Shown: positions 8,306-18,197, counted from the stretch's first letter. The stretch: 32,140 nucleotides of DNA from an uncultured Prevotellaceae bacterium (GCA_900314335.1 OMUV01000183.1:1-32140); one strand, 5' to 3'. A program made the numbers and translations. The notes: generated by a model from the letters alone, not told the origin.

Positions 8306-9607
8306 CTATTGTTTATTCTCAGCCATCGGGTTATTTTGAGGTGCGCTTCCATGAGCTTTATTATCGCCTCTTCTGCCATTCCTGGGCTTCCTGTTGCCCG
8401 AACGCCTATGCGGATTGCGTCTTCTGTTGCCGGACGCACGCTTTTCGCCCCGTTCGTCCTCTTTTTCCTCGCCGGCGAGGCCTGTGGGGATATCGTATTT
8501 TGTCAGGTTATTGCCCGTAAGCCGGATAATGTCTTTCAGCCGACCTCTGTCAGCATTACATACAAGGGTCAGTGCATATCCGCCGCGCCCTGCACGGGCA
8601 GTACGGCCCACTCGGTGCACATAATCTTCAGGATCGGATGGCACATCATAGTTTATAATAAGATTGATGTCATCTATATCTATTCCTCGCGAAATGATAT
8701 CGGTCGCAACCAGAACTGAGATATGATTGTTTCTGAAATCCATCATTGTCTCCTCTCTCTTCTTCTGGTCCAGATCGGAATGCATCTCAGCGACATTAAT
8801 CTTCATCTTTTGCAGTTCGATAGACAGGGCCTTGACCTTCTTCTTGGAGGACGCGAAAATTATGACTCTATTGAGGTCTGGACGACGGGCGAACAAATCG
8901 CAGATGACCCTTGTCTTGGCGCTCTCGGAAGCATAGCATACATACTGCTTCACCGTATCGGCTGGCTTGGAGACTGCTATTCTGACCTCTACAGGATTGC
9001 GGAGCAACTGTAGTGAGAGTTGCCTGATCTTATCTGGCATCGTAGCCGAGAACATTATCTTCTGGCAGCTGTCGGGCAACAACTGGGCGATGGACATAAT
9101 ATCATCATAAAAGCCCATATCGAGAAGTCTGTCGGCCTCGTCCAATACAAAAAATTTCACCTGAGAAAAATCAGGATTTTCCAGCTGTATATGCGCCAGA
9201 AGGCGGCCGGGAGTGGCGACGATCATGTCTGCGCCTAATCTTAGGCTGCGGCTTTCTTGCTCAAACCGTATACCGTCGTTTCCTCCGTATATTGCCAAAG
9301 AGGACAGTGGAACAAAGTAGGAGAAACCCTCCATGGCCTGGTCTATCTGATGCGCCAGTTCACGTGTAGGCGCCATTATTATACTTCTTATGCCTTCTGC
9401 CTTCCCGGCAGACTGATACAGGCGCTGTATTATAGGCAACAGATAAGCTGCTGTCTTGCCCGTGCCTGTCTGGGCAACACCAAGGACATCATGCCCCTCT
9501 AATATTGCAGGTATTGTTTTCTCCTGAATTGGTGTGCATTCTGTGTAATTGTTTGCATCTACTGCATCCAGGATTTTATCGTCTAAATCTAAGTTATAAA
9601 AGTCCAT
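8306..9607 (-). CDS. DEAD-box ATP-dependent RNA helicase (RhlE/CsdA-like)
   Basis: This 433-residue RNA-unwinding enzyme has all core motifs: Q motif CTPIQEK (about 24-30), Walker A AQTGTGKT (45-52), PTRELA (80-85), DEAD (156-159), SAT (187-189) and HRVGRTARAGR in the second RecA domain. The C-terminal ~55 residues are a low-complexity Arg/Gly/Asn tail (RRRNPHRRSGNRKPRNGRRG), typical of RNA-binding tails in the RhlE group. It is the last gene of the lon operon, 12 bases after the LptF/G-type permease. Likely roles are rRNA maturation or mRNA turnover; the subfamily cannot be fixed by eye. Confidence 0.93.
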   Translation of the reverse strand: MDFYNLDLDDKILDAVDANNYTECTPIQEKTIPAILEGHDVLGVAQTGTGKTAAYLLPIIQRLYQSAGKAEGIRSIIMAPTRELAHQIDQAMEGFSYFVPLSSLAIYGGNDGIRFEQESRSLRLGADMIVATPGRLLAHIQLENPDFSQVKFFVLDEADRLLDMGFYDDIMSIAQLLPDSCQKIMFSATMPDKIRQLSLQLLRNPVEVRIAVSKPADTVKQYVCYASESAKTRVICDLFARRPDLNRVIIFASSKKKVKALSIELQKMKINVAEMHSDLDQKKREETMMDFRNNHISVLVATDIISRGIDIDDINLIINYDVPSDPEDYVHRVGRTARAGRGGYALTLVCNADRGRLKDIIRLTGNNLTKYDIPTGLAGEEKEDERGEKRASGNRRRNPHRRSGNRKPRNGRRGDNKAHGSAPQNNPMAENKQ

Positions 9608-9619
9608 ATCGGATATTGC

Positions 9620-10825
9620 TTATTTGGGTGTTCTGCGGTAAAGAATAAATGCTATTATTGAGAATATGATATTCGGTATCCATGCCGACAAAAGCGGCGG
9701 CCAGCCGGCGTTGACAGCGAAGGTAGAGGATACTGTCTGGAAAAGAATGTACGAGAAACTCAGCGCCATGCCTATTCCGAGCGAGAGCCCCATTCCTCCC
9801 TTGCGCTTTTCGATAGACAGCGACACGCCGATTATGGTCAGGATGAATGCCGCAAATGGGGAGGCGATGCGCTTGTGAAACTCTACCTGAAACATGCTCA
9901 GATTGGAAGCGCCTCTCAATTTCTGCTTTTCTATAAACCGATAGAGCTGTGGCGAAGTCATTGTCTCCTGCTGATCGCGGGAATACATAAAGTCTGCCGG
10001 CTCCATCATAATGGTCGTGTCAGCCTCAGCACCCTCGGTGATCTTCTCCCTCATTCCGTGCAGACTCCTTATCTGGTAATCGTGGATTTTCCAGTGATAT
10101 GGACGCGAGGACAATGTATCATACTGTATGCTGGACGCCGTAAGATGGGACACAAGCTTTTTGTTCTCAAACTTGTCAAGAGAAAAATTGAAGCCCGAGC
10201 GCGTATCATTATCGAAGTGCTGAATATAGGCCACGACACCCGTGTCTACCTGCAGCTGCACATTCTCCGCCGTAGTTACCTTACGCTTATGGATATATTG
10301 CTCATCGAAGCGCAGCCTCTCGACGTTGCCATGCGGAATGATGAAGGCGGATAGGAACAAGGACAATAGTGCTATCAGCGTCGCGGATACCATGTAAGGG
10401 CGCAACAGTCGCTTGTAACCCATTCCGGCGGCGCGCATAGCGATGATCTCCGAGTTGTCTGCGAGTTTTGTAGTAAAGAAAATAACGCTGATAAAGACGA
10501 AGAGGGCGCTGAACAGGTTCGCCAGATACGGGATAAAGTTGAGATAATAATCAAATATTATTTCCTGCCAGGTAGCGTGGGATGAGGTAAACTTGTCTAT
10601 TCGCTCATTAAAATCGAAGATCGTGGCGATAGCCATGATGAGCGCGATAGAGAAGAAATACGTGCCCAGGAATTTCCGAATGATATAAAAGTCTATCTTT
10701 CCTAAGAACGGACGGCCGCCTCGCTCTTTTTTAGCGGTAACGCCGAGGGCTTTCTCGACATTCTTGTCAGGCGCGAAATAGGCTTTGACCGAGCGTAAGA
10801 TGAGCTTCAATCTTCTTACTATCAT
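9620..10825 (-). CDS. LptF/LptG (YjgP/YjgQ) family permease
   Basis: This is an inner-membrane component of the machine that extracts lipopolysaccharide and sends it to the outer membrane. The family core starts at DFYIIRKFLGTYFFSIALIMAIATIF (TM1). Two more hydrophobic segments follow around IPYLANLFSALFVFISVIFF and YMVSATLIALLSLFLSAFIIP. A periplasmic beta-jellyroll-like region comes next, then three C-terminal segments. I choose the ATG at 10825, which overlaps the tgt stop as ATGA and gives 401 residues; an upstream ATG at 10864 would overlap tgt by 43 bases. About 40 basic residues precede TM1. Neighbours are tgt and a helicase. LptF and LptG cannot be distinguished here. Confidence 0.9.
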   Translation of the reverse strand: MIVRRLKLILRSVKAYFAPDKNVEKALGVTAKKERGGRPFLGKIDFYIIRKFLGTYFFSIALIMAIATIFDFNERIDKFTSSHATWQEIIFDYYLNFIPYLANLFSALFVFISVIFFTTKLADNSEIIAMRAAGMGYKRLLRPYMVSATLIALLSLFLSAFIIPHGNVERLRFDEQYIHKRKVTTAENVQLQVDTGVVAYIQHFDNDTRSGFNFSLDKFENKKLVSHLTASSIQYDTLSSRPYHWKIHDYQIRSLHGMREKITEGAEADTTIMMEPADFMYSRDQQETMTSPQLYRFIEKQKLRGASNLSMFQVEFHKRIASPFAAFILTIIGVSLSIEKRKGGMGLSLGIGMALSFSYILFQTVSSTFAVNAGWPPLLSAWIPNIIFSIIAFILYRRTPK

Positions 10826-11952
10826 ATACGCCGCATTATTTGGGGAAGTATCGAAGCTTTCCAATCAGAAAAGTCATTAGAGAGAATATGCTCGCGAGCT
10901 GTACGCATAAGTCCAGTATAGAATGCCAGATTGTGGATTGTCGCTATCTCCAGAGCCAGAATCTCGCCGGCCTTGAAAAGATGATGCAAGTAGGCCTTGG
11001 TATATTGTCTGTCCACCCCGGCATACCCGTTAATGTCTATAGGAGAAAAGTCGTCCTTCCATTTACTGTTCCGGGCGTTCATGATGCCCTGCGTAGTAAA
11101 CAGCATAGCGTTGCGACCATTACGCGACGGCATCACACAGTCAAACATATCGACGCCCCGCGATATAGCCTCGAGAATGTTTTCGGGTGTCCCCACACCC
11201 ATCAGGTAGCGTGGGCGGTTGGCAGGCAGTATGGAGCACACGAGAGAAATCACGCGATACATATCTTCTGCGCTTTCTCCTACGGCCAATCCACCTATTG
11301 CATAGCCCTCGGCATCATAATTCATGGCGTTGAGAGCACTTTCGGTCCGCAGATCCTCGTAAACGCATCCCTGGACAATGGGGAACAAGGCCTGAGAATA
11401 GTCGTACAGAGGCCCATGAGCATTAAAATACGCGAAGCACCGTTCAAGCCATTTCTCCGTACGCGTCAAGCTTTTGCGGGCATAATCGTAGGGAGCATCT
11501 CCCGGAGGACATTCGTCAAAGGCCATCATGATGTCTGCACCTATCTGACGCTCTACCTCCATTACCTTTTCCGGAGAGAAAAAGTGCTTGCTACCGTCAA
11601 TATTCGATCTGAAATGGCATCCTTCATCCGTTATCTTTCGTATACCGGAGAGGGAGAACACCTGAAATCCGCCACTGTCTGTGAGTATAGGTCTTGGCCA
11701 TGAAATAAATTTATGCAGTCCGTCAGCTTTCTGGATAATATCAACTCCGGGCCTCAGGTAGAGGTGGTAAGTATTGCCTAAAATAATCTGAGCCTTAACC
11801 TCATTCTCGAGATCATTTGCAAGCACGGCCTTGACCGTCCCCTGCGTTCCCACCGGCATAAATATCGGCGTCCGGATTTCGCCGTGTGCAGTGGTGATAA
11901 CGCCTGCTCTCGCCTCCGAATCAGAAGATTTATGTTCTAAGGTAAACTGCAT
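10822..11952 (-). CDS. tgt: tRNA-guanine transglycosylase lacking the usual zinc cysteines
   Basis: Tgt swaps guanine-34 of certain tRNAs for preQ1 on the way to queuosine. The 376-residue protein shows general-base Asp92 in TDSGGFQVFS, substrate-pocket GGLAVGE (220-226), and the nucleophile Asp271 in MFDCVMPSRNGRN. The C-terminal block aligns with the bacterial zinc-binding region. However, where E. coli has PECDCYTCRNYSRAYLHHL, this protein has INGYAGVDRQYTKAYLHHL, so all three zinc cysteines are absent. The fourth ligand, His340 in TIHNL, remains. There is no other cysteine after residue 272. It sits 5 bases after lon and overlaps the permease gene by 4. Confidence 0.94.
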   Translation of the reverse strand: MQFTLEHKSSDSEARAGVITTAHGEIRTPIFMPVGTQGTVKAVLANDLENEVKAQIILGNTYHLYLRPGVDIIQKADGLHKFISWPRPILTDSGGFQVFSLSGIRKITDEGCHFRSNIDGSKHFFSPEKVMEVERQIGADIMMAFDECPPGDAPYDYARKSLTRTEKWLERCFAYFNAHGPLYDYSQALFPIVQGCVYEDLRTESALNAMNYDAEGYAIGGLAVGESAEDMYRVISLVCSILPANRPRYLMGVGTPENILEAISRGVDMFDCVMPSRNGRNAMLFTTQGIMNARNSKWKDDFSPIDINGYAGVDRQYTKAYLHHLFKAGEILALEIATIHNLAFYTGLMRTAREHILSNDFSDWKASILPQIMRRI

Positions 11953-11957
11953 AGAGC

Positions 11958-14429
11958 CTAAATATTATCCAGACCACTGTTCTTTTGGGAAGCCGTGCCG
12001 TCACACAGAGCCAGAGAAAAAACCTGCGCCAGATTGTCTACGTAATGAAAGGTAAGGGAGGAAACATATTTCTGAGGTATCTCCTGCACGTCACGACGAT
12101 TGCCGTCAGGCAATATAATATCCGTGATACCATAAGACCGTGCTGCGAGAATCTTCTCCTTTATGCCGCCTACAGGGAGCACGCGTCCTGTGAGCGTCAG
12201 CTCGCCAGTCATGGCAAAGTTCATGCGCACAGGCTTAGAAGTCAAAGCGGAAGCTATGGATACCGCGATAGTTATTCCGGCAGATGGGCCGTCCTTGGGA
12301 GTAGCTCCTTCGGGAACGTGTATATGGATATTCCAATGGGAAAAGATGCGCCAGTCGATCGAAAGGGAGTCTGCATGCGCTTTAATATACTCTACGGCCA
12401 GCATCGCCGATTCTTTCATCACATCTCCGAGGTTTCCTGTCAGGGTAAGCTGCCCGCCTGTACCATGGCTCAGACTGGTCTCGATGAAAAGGATTACTCC
12501 GCCGGCACTTGTCCATGCCATTCCTGTAGCCACGCCGGGATAGTCCTGCTTCTCGCGAAGCTGAGGCGGAAACAGCGGCTTGCCGAGTAGCGTAGTTATA
12601 ATGGACGGGGTAATAGTTCTGAAGGATTTTGCATTCTTGCTTCCTATGGACGAAAGAGATGGAGCAACGATGCTCAGAGCCACCTTTCTCATTACCTCGT
12701 CGAGCTTGCGCTCCAGCTGCCTTACACCGCTCTCTCGCGTATACTGTGTAATGAGCAATTCCAATCCCTGTCGTGTGATGGTTTTCTTGTTTTCTCCGGT
12801 CAGCCCGGCATTACGCAAAGCTCGAGGCAGGAGATAACGTCTGGCTATCTCCACTTTCTCCTCCATCATATACCCGCTCATCTCTATAGGCTCCATACGG
12901 TCGAGCAAAGGCGAGGGAATGGTGGAAAGGCTATTGGCAGTAGCGATAAACATCACCTTGGAGAGATCAAAATCAATGTCAATGTAATTGTCGTGGAAGG
13001 CAGAGTTCTGCTCGGGGTCAAGCACCTCCAGAAGAGCAGAAGCTGGATCGCCGGTAGCAGGAGAGGATGTCACCTTGTCTATCTCATCGAGGACAAAAAC
13101 CGGATTGGAAGAATGCGCTTTGATAAGAGAAGCTATAATCCTTCCCGGCATTGCACCGACATAAGTACGCCTGTGCCCGCGTATCTCTGCCTCGTCGTGA
13201 ATGCCGCCGAGGGACACACGGACATACTCGCGGCCCAGCGCCTTCGCGATGCTCAGGGCCATCGAGGTCTTCCCTACTCCTGGAGGACCATAGAAAAGGA
13301 AAACGGGAGCCACTGCCTCTCCGTGGAGAGACAAGGTAGATATCATCTCAAGTATTCTCTCCTTGACATTGTCCAGACCGTAATGCGCCTTAGAGAGTTC
13401 GTTTTTAGCGTGGGCGATATTCAGATTGTCCACCGTAGTCTTATTCCACGGCAGAGACGTCACCGTCCTGAGCCATGACAGCAGGGGCGAATAATCGGGC
13501 GACTGGGATGGCAGAGAGCGCAATTGGGAGAGCACGCGCTTTGCTTCCTCCTGAGTCGATTCAGGTAGCGAAGAAATCTTCTCCTCCAGCTTATTCAGCT
13601 CCGAGCTCTCTGGGTTCTCCCCCAATTCCTCCTGAATGTTCTTGATCTGCTGATGGAGGAAATATTCCTTCTGCTGACGGTCAAGCTCAATGCGGGTCTT
13701 GTCCTGAATATTAGCCTTCAGGGACATTAGCTTGTATTCTCTTGAGAGCAGCGACATCAGCTTCCAGCCGCGTTTTTTCAGCGACCCTATTCGCAGCATA
13801 TCGTTCTTCTCCTTGACAGTAACGGGCAGACTGGCGGCTACAAAGTTTACCATAATCCGGTCGTCCGACGGCAACTGAATATTTGGCGCAAAGCCCTGAG
13901 AAAACTGCATAGGCGAGTTCTGCTTGACCAGAGAAATGAATTTCTGCCACGTTGAGCGGATAGCTGATGACAGAGCCGAGAACTCATCGTCCTTCTTACC
14001 AGGAGCGGTAAAAGGCAATACGGACACCTTAGCCCTGAGCTGAGGTTCTGTCTCTACAGCCGACACCAGTTTTATTCGTGTTATACCCTGGATTATCGCC
14101 GTGTGAGTATCATCGGGCAGAGTTATCACCTTGAGCACCCTTGCGAGAGTACCTATTGAATATAGATCGGTAAGCGCCGGAGCGTCGATATCGGGCTTCT
14201 TCTGACTTACAACGCCAATTAAAGCATTCGACTTTTCTGCCTCCTTGAGGAGACTCAGGCTTGAGCTCCTGCCAATAGTGCAAGGCATCACCACCGCCGG
14301 GAATAAAGCCATATTCCTCAGCGGCAGAATGCCGACCACATCGTCCGTTAGAGAAACAGACGTAAGATTTTCAAAGTCTTCGCTTTGATCAGCTATAAGT
14401 TGTATGTGCGGATTATCACTATCACCCAT
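11958..14429 (-). CDS. lon: ATP-dependent Lon protease
   Basis: Lon is a cytosolic quality-control protease degrading misfolded and regulatory proteins. The 823-residue chain has the N-terminal substrate-binding LON domain (about 30-240), a coiled region, then the AAA+ module. That module has Walker A GPPGVGKT (381-388) and Walker [10 protein letters not shown] (445-452). The protease domain carries Ser716 in PKDGPSAG and Lys759 in GGIKEK, exactly 43 residues apart as in E. coli (679 and 722). Length is normal. It is the first gene of a minus-strand operon with tgt, a permease and a helicase, and is divergent from a tRNA methyltransferase. No heat-shock element was recognised upstream. Confidence 0.97.
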   Translation of the reverse strand: MGDSDNPHIQLIADQSEDFENLTSVSLTDDVVGILPLRNMALFPAVVMPCTIGRSSSLSLLKEAEKSNALIGVVSQKKPDIDAPALTDLYSIGTLARVLKVITLPDDTHTAIIQGITRIKLVSAVETEPQLRAKVSVLPFTAPGKKDDEFSALSSAIRSTWQKFISLVKQNSPMQFSQGFAPNIQLPSDDRIMVNFVAASLPVTVKEKNDMLRIGSLKKRGWKLMSLLSREYKLMSLKANIQDKTRIELDRQQKEYFLHQQIKNIQEELGENPESSELNKLEEKISSLPESTQEEAKRVLSQLRSLPSQSPDYSPLLSWLRTVTSLPWNKTTVDNLNIAHAKNELSKAHYGLDNVKERILEMISTLSLHGEAVAPVFLFYGPPGVGKTSMALSIAKALGREYVRVSLGGIHDEAEIRGHRRTYVGAMPGRIIASLIKAHSSNPVFVLDEIDKVTSSPATGDPASALLEVLDPEQNSAFHDNYIDIDFDLSKVMFIATANSLSTIPSPLLDRMEPIEMSGYMMEEKVEIARRYLLPRALRNAGLTGENKKTITRQGLELLITQYTRESGVRQLERKLDEVMRKVALSIVAPSLSSIGSKNAKSFRTITPSIITTLLGKPLFPPQLREKQDYPGVATGMAWTSAGGVILFIETSLSHGTGGQLTLTGNLGDVMKESAMLAVEYIKAHADSLSIDWRIFSHWNIHIHVPEGATPKDGPSAGITIAVSIASALTSKPVRMNFAMTGELTLTGRVLPVGGIKEKILAARSYGITDIILPDGNRRDVQEIPQKYVSSLTFHYVDNLAQVFSLALCDGTASQKNSGLDNI

Positions 14430-14482
14430 ATTAAATGTCTAAAGGATTCTTCCCTCAATTCAAGGGGAATACAAAGCGCTTG

Positions 14483-14490
14483 CAAATTTA
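14483..14490 (-). promoter_or_regulatory. putative -7 box for the lon operon
   Basis: Minus-strand TAAATTTG fits TAnnTTTG, 54 bases upstream of the lon start. No TTTG -33 box is visible at standard spacing. It shares the short divergent region with the trmN box at 14526. Confidence 0.5.
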
Positions 14491-14525
14491 GCGATAAAAA
14501 ACGAGGCTATAATTAAGTTCTGATT

Positions 14526-14533
14526 TATTTTTG
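14526..14533 (+). promoter_or_regulatory. putative -7 box for the tRNA methyltransferase
   Basis: TATTTTTG fits TAnnTTTG and ends 26 bases before the ATG. It is back-to-back with the lon box, about 36 bases apart. The -33 element is not evident. Confidence 0.45.
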
Positions 14534-14559
14534 CATGTCGTATAAGGGAAACTGTATAA

Positions 14560-15339
14560 ATGAGCAACATAAACGAGGACAAATCAGCCTATATCGGAGG
14601 AATAGCGCTGAAGAGCGGAAACAGCAGCATGGGCATCGGAACGGACGCCGTGATGCTCGGTATGCTGGCCGACATAAACAACGGCGGCAAGATAGCCGAC
14701 ATATGCACGGGCTCCGGAGTCATCGGCATAATGGCGTGCAGGAGGCTTCTGTGCCGGAACGCTCAGGCAAAGCTCTTCGGCATAGACATCTCCGAGCCCG
14801 CAATAGCGACCGCGAAGGAGAACGCCAGGCTCGCATTGCCCGGGGGCATGAGCGAGTGGATATGCGGCGACGTCAGGGAGCTCATACACGGTCATCCGCT
14901 CTTTGCGCCGCACTCGTTCGACCTGATTTTGTGCAACCCTCCCTATTTCGACCCCATCCCGGAGGATGCTTTCGCCGGCAGCCGAAGCAAAAGTGACAGC
15001 GGCAGAAAGACATGGCGCATGCAGTCCTCTCTGAACATGGATGACATTGCCCGTGCGGCGTCATTACTGCTCAGGAGAAACGGCGAAATAGCCATTGTAA
15101 TGCCTAAAAGCCTCTGGAGCAAATCAGAGGTGAACCTCTGGCTGTCAGGACTGAATCTAAGGAAACTGATTAAGGTATACACCAAGGAAGGCCGGTCATG
15201 GCAGAGAGCTATCGTGCAACTGCGATACGGTCCGGTAGCGGAAAAGGAGAAGCGCGTCAGCACATTTACCATTCTGAAGAGCGACGGCAGTCCGACGGAA
15301 GAATATACCGCCCTCAAGGAGCAGTGCCAGAACATATGA
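14560..15339 (+). CDS. trmN6: tRNA1(Val) (adenine-37-N6)-methyltransferase-type enzyme
   Basis: Members of this family (YfiC/TrmN6 in E. coli) methylate N6 of adenine-37 in tRNA-Val using S-adenosylmethionine. The 259-residue protein has the SAM-binding loop DICTGSGVIG (47-56), an acidic strand end GIDISEPAI (74-82), and the amino-methylating motif NPPYF (126-130). The residue after the motif region (DAFAGSRSKSDSGRKTWR) resembles the substrate-facing loop of the family. Length is close to E. coli YfiC (about 245). It stands alone, divergent from the lon-tgt operon, so two tRNA-modifying enzymes sit on either side of lon. A strong terminator follows. Confidence 0.85.
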   Translation: MSNINEDKSAYIGGIALKSGNSSMGIGTDAVMLGMLADINNGGKIADICTGSGVIGIMACRRLLCRNAQAKLFGIDISEPAIATAKENARLALPGGMSEWICGDVRELIHGHPLFAPHSFDLILCNPPYFDPIPEDAFAGSRSKSDSGRKTWRMQSSLNMDDIARAASLLLRRNGEIAIVMPKSLWSKSEVNLWLSGLNLRKLIKVYTKEGRSWQRAIVQLRYGPVAEKEKRVSTFTILKSDGSPTEEYTALKEQCQNI

Positions 15340-15371
15340 TATTAATACCGGTAAAAACAAAAGACGAAAAT

Positions 15372-15413
15372 GGTCGATATCCTTCTTACAGGGAGAAAGA
15401 TATCGGCCTTTTT
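15372..15413 (+). terminator. rho-independent terminator after trmN6
   Basis: GGTCGATATC (15372-15381) pairs with GATATCGGCC (15399-15408), ten pairs including one G-U, followed at once by TTTTT. It is 33 bases past the stop codon. Confidence 0.8.
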
Positions 15414-15472
15414 ATGTAACAGCAACTGTTTTCGCCGAAAGGGGAACCCTCGACGTGTTGGTTATTCTAAAC

Positions 15473-16864
15473 TCAGCCTTTATTTATAATGTCGTCCACG
15501 ACCTTTACGAAGTCCTCGCCCAGCTTCTGCGCCTTCTCTTTGGTGGCGGCTTCGCTGTAGACACGGATTATCGGCTCGGTATTGCTCTTTCTTAGGTGTA
15601 CCCAGCAGTCGGGGAAATCAATCTTGACACCGTCTATGGTGGTGAGATTATAATCGGCATATTTCTCTTTCACCTGAGCGAGAACTACATCGGGATTAAC
15701 GCCGGGCTTCAGGTCGACACGGTTTTTGGCCATCTCATAGCGGGGATATCTGGCGCGCATTTCGGACGTCTTAACTCCGAGCTTGGCCAAATAAGAAAGG
15801 ATGAGCGCTATTCCCACCAAAGCGTCGCGACCGTAGTGAGCAGCGGGATAGATCACACCGCCATTTCCTTCGCCGCCTATCACGGCATGTACTTCCTTCA
15901 TCTTGGTCACCACATTCACCTCTCCTACAGCCGAAGGAGTGTATTTACAGCCGTACTTGGCAGTAACATCAGCGAGAGCGCGGGTGGAAGACAGATTGGA
16001 GACTGTATTGCCCGGCGTGTGCTGCAACACATAGTCGGCCGCCGTGACGAGCGTATACTCCTCGCCGTACATATTGCCCTTCTCGTCAATAAGAGCGAGC
16101 CTGTCAACATCAGGATCTACAACAAAGCCAATGTCATACTTGCCGGAGCGCATCAGGGCCATGATATCGCCAAGGTTCTTCTCAAGAGGCTCGGGATTGT
16201 GTTTGAAATCACCGGTGGGCTCCAGATAAAGGCCGTCGATAAGGTCCACGCCCAGTTCCTTCAGGAGCTTGGGCAGGATTATGCCGCCCACACTGTTGAC
16301 CGTGTCGAGCGCCACTTTAAAGTTGGCCTTGTGAATAGCTTCCACGTCGACGAGCTTCAGTGACTTGACCAGATCGATATGCTTGTCGTCAAAGCTGAAA
16401 TCCTCTTTATATGACCCTAGATGATCCACGTCAGCGTATTCAAAATCGCCGCTATCCGCTATTTTGACCACCTCCTCTGCTTCCGCCTTGCTCAGGAATT
16501 CTCCTTTCTCATTAAGAATCTTGAGCGCGTTCCACTGACGCGGGTTGTGGCTTGCGGTCAGGATGATACCGCCGTCGGCCTGCTCCATGATAACTGCCAG
16601 TTCGGTCGTCGGGGTGGAGGCCAGACCAATATTCACCACGTCATAGCCCATGCCCATAAGTGTGCCGCATACTACGCGGGACACCATCGGACCGCTGATG
16701 CGCGCATCCCTGCCGACAACAATTTTACCATTGCCCTTGTAAGACCTGCGCCTTAATGTGGCGTACGCAGACACCGATTTTACAATGTCGAGCGGATTGA
16801 GAGTGTCACCGGGCTTTCCGCCTATAGTTCCGCGGAAACCGGATATACTTTTTATAAGTGTCAT
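15473..16864 (-). CDS. glmM: phosphoglucosamine mutase
   Basis: GlmM converts glucosamine-6-phosphate to glucosamine-1-phosphate for UDP-GlcNAc, feeding peptidoglycan and LPS. The 463-residue protein has the four-domain phosphohexomutase layout. Phosphoserine is Ser105 in LTASHNP, the metal loop is DPDVDR, the sugar loop is GGEGNGGV, and the C-terminal phosphate-binding loop is RKSNTEPIIRVYSEA. Length fits Bacteroidota GlmM; a phosphomannomutase/phosphoglucomutase role cannot be excluded from motifs alone. It lies 11 bases after a lipoprotein gene and probably shares its transcript. Confidence 0.92.
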   Translation of the reverse strand: MTLIKSISGFRGTIGGKPGDTLNPLDIVKSVSAYATLRRRSYKGNGKIVVGRDARISGPMVSRVVCGTLMGMGYDVVNIGLASTPTTELAVIMEQADGGIILTASHNPRQWNALKILNEKGEFLSKAEAEEVVKIADSGDFEYADVDHLGSYKEDFSFDDKHIDLVKSLKLVDVEAIHKANFKVALDTVNSVGGIILPKLLKELGVDLIDGLYLEPTGDFKHNPEPLEKNLGDIMALMRSGKYDIGFVVDPDVDRLALIDEKGNMYGEEYTLVTAADYVLQHTPGNTVSNLSSTRALADVTAKYGCKYTPSAVGEVNVVTKMKEVHAVIGGEGNGGVIYPAAHYGRDALVGIALILSYLAKLGVKTSEMRARYPRYEMAKNRVDLKPGVNPDVVLAQVKEKYADYNLTTIDGVKIDFPDCWVHLRKSNTEPIIRVYSEAATKEKAQKLGEDFVKVVDDIINKG

Positions 16865-16875
16865 AAATAGTTATG

Positions 16876-17364
16876 TTATTTTACTTGTACTTTGCGTGTT
16901 ATCACGACGGAGCATGTCAGAGGCGATGTTGTGTAGACCACCTGTCCGCCCTCGATGTCCTGCGACTCAGTAGCGTTGTCCGCATGACCCGAGACATTGT
17001 ACACGCCCGTAAAAGTCAGCGTATATGTACCCGGCGTGGTAGGCAGCGTCACACGGCAGGTAGGATCAGCATTGTCATTGGTATAAAACACACCTCTCTT
17101 GTCGCTGTTCAGAGATCCCTCTTCGCTGCTGAACGACCACGAATACTGAGTCCTGTCCAGCAGTTTTCCTTTCTTGGCCTGAACGGCGGTAGCCGTAACT
17201 GTAGTGCCGGCCGTAAGGGTGGAAGGCGTAAACATAATGCCGGAAAAACGAGGCAGCGTCGATTTGCTGTCATTGTCCGGGTCTGAGGAGCATGCTCCTG
17301 CAATAAAAACAAGCCCGCATACCATCGCAGCAACGAGCGCAGTGTACCAAAATTTGCCTTTCAT
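16876..17364 (-). CDS. predicted surface lipoprotein of unknown function
   Basis: I start at the ATG at 17364, which begins a classical lipoprotein signal: MKGKFWYTALVAAMVCGLVF, then IAGAC with the lipidated Cys at residue 25. An upstream in-frame ATG would add 18 residues before the signal and is unlikely. The residues after Cys (SSDPDND) are acidic, like the export signal that sends Bacteroidota lipoproteins to the cell surface. The remaining ~130 residues have alternating polar/hydrophobic strands and an Ig/PKD-like tone (GTYTLTFTGVYNVSG), but I do not recognise a family. It precedes glmM by 11 bases with a promoter about 95 bases upstream, so it may be the first gene of the glmM transcript. 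Confidence 0.75.
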   Translation of the reverse strand: MKGKFWYTALVAAMVCGLVFIAGACSSDPDNDSKSTLPRFSGIMFTPSTLTAGTTVTATAVQAKKGKLLDRTQYSWSFSSEEGSLNSDKRGVFYTNDNADPTCRVTLPTTPGTYTLTFTGVYNVSGHADNATESQDIEGGQVVYTTSPLTCSVVITRKVQVK

Positions 17365-17458
17365 CGTTGATATATTTATCTCAATAATTGTTCTATTCAT
17401 GTCGACCCACTCTGTCATACTACCGATATAAAGGAAATATTGCCGACGATTCCGAATG

Positions 17459-17466
17459 CAAAGATA
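17459..17466 (-). promoter_or_regulatory. putative -7 box for lipoprotein-glmM
   Basis: Minus-strand TATCTTTG fits TAnnTTTG. A CTTG tetramer lies 19 bases further upstream, one base off the -33 consensus. The box is 94 bases from the lipoprotein ATG. Confidence 0.5.
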
Positions 17467-17820
17467 CCTATTTGTCAGGAAAGAACAAGTAAGAGCAAAC
17501 TATTTATTTTGATAACAGCCGGATAGAGAACATATATTATAACACACTATCGGGAGAAATTGGAAAGAGCCAAGCTTAAGAAAAATCGATCCTGCCCCAG
17601 GTACGGCAACTATCATCAATAGCCCGGGGACGCGTTATATACTCTTCACGAGAGAATCTCCCCTACCCTTGTCGCAGCGCCCGGTAAATGAGAGTCAAGC
17701 CACACAAGGGAGTGGCAGAAATAAGTGTCATAAAGTTTTGCTATATCAAAGCACGTACAATTTACTGTATATCAACATTGATACGAATGTCAGTAAAGGT
17801 CTAATAAAAGAGAGTAAAAA

Positions 17821-17888
17821 CACAAGGTACATAATTCAAATTATCTCCTTTGTAGTTTAAAACATGTCCTATGTAGTTTTTCTTGTGT
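17821..17888. repeat. AT-rich intergenic inverted repeat, copy 3
   Basis: The element is bounded by ACACAAG (from 17820) and CTTGTGT (17882-17888), exact reverse complements. Inside are two direct copies of a CCTttGTAGTTT-like block, related to the TGTAGTTTT of copies 1 and 2. It opens CACAAGGTAC, one base different from the other copies. Confidence 0.45.
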
Positions 17889-18189
17889 GAAGAAGGTTTT
17901 TCCGCTATGCATAATCAGATAGTAAACACATCATGTTCACAGGTCAGTCATCTGCATCAAAGGACTTCTTCTGAGTACATAAATTCCGGTCTGCGCGGGA
18001 TAAGTTTTCTTTTCTAACGAACGATCATTCGCAGGTCTGTATTAGCGAGTACTTTCATTGCCCTCCGGAAGTCCGAAAATGAGAAGGAAGAGAGCAAAGT
18101 GTCCGCTCAGAGATAACATATGCCACTAAAAAAATCCTATTTCTGCAGCGATCAGCTACAAACAGCCGTGTACTTGGGCGATTAATTTC

Positions 18190-18197
18190 TACATTTG
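18190..18197 (+). promoter_or_regulatory. possible -7 box for the tannase-like gene
   Basis: TACATTTG fits TAnnTTTG, 94 bases before the ATG. No -33 partner is visible, so this is a weak call. Confidence 0.3.

Noticed and set aside
10826..10864. Upstream ATG for the LptF/G-type permease
   Set aside because: It would overlap tgt by 43 bases; the ATGA overlap at 10825 is the more usual coupled start.
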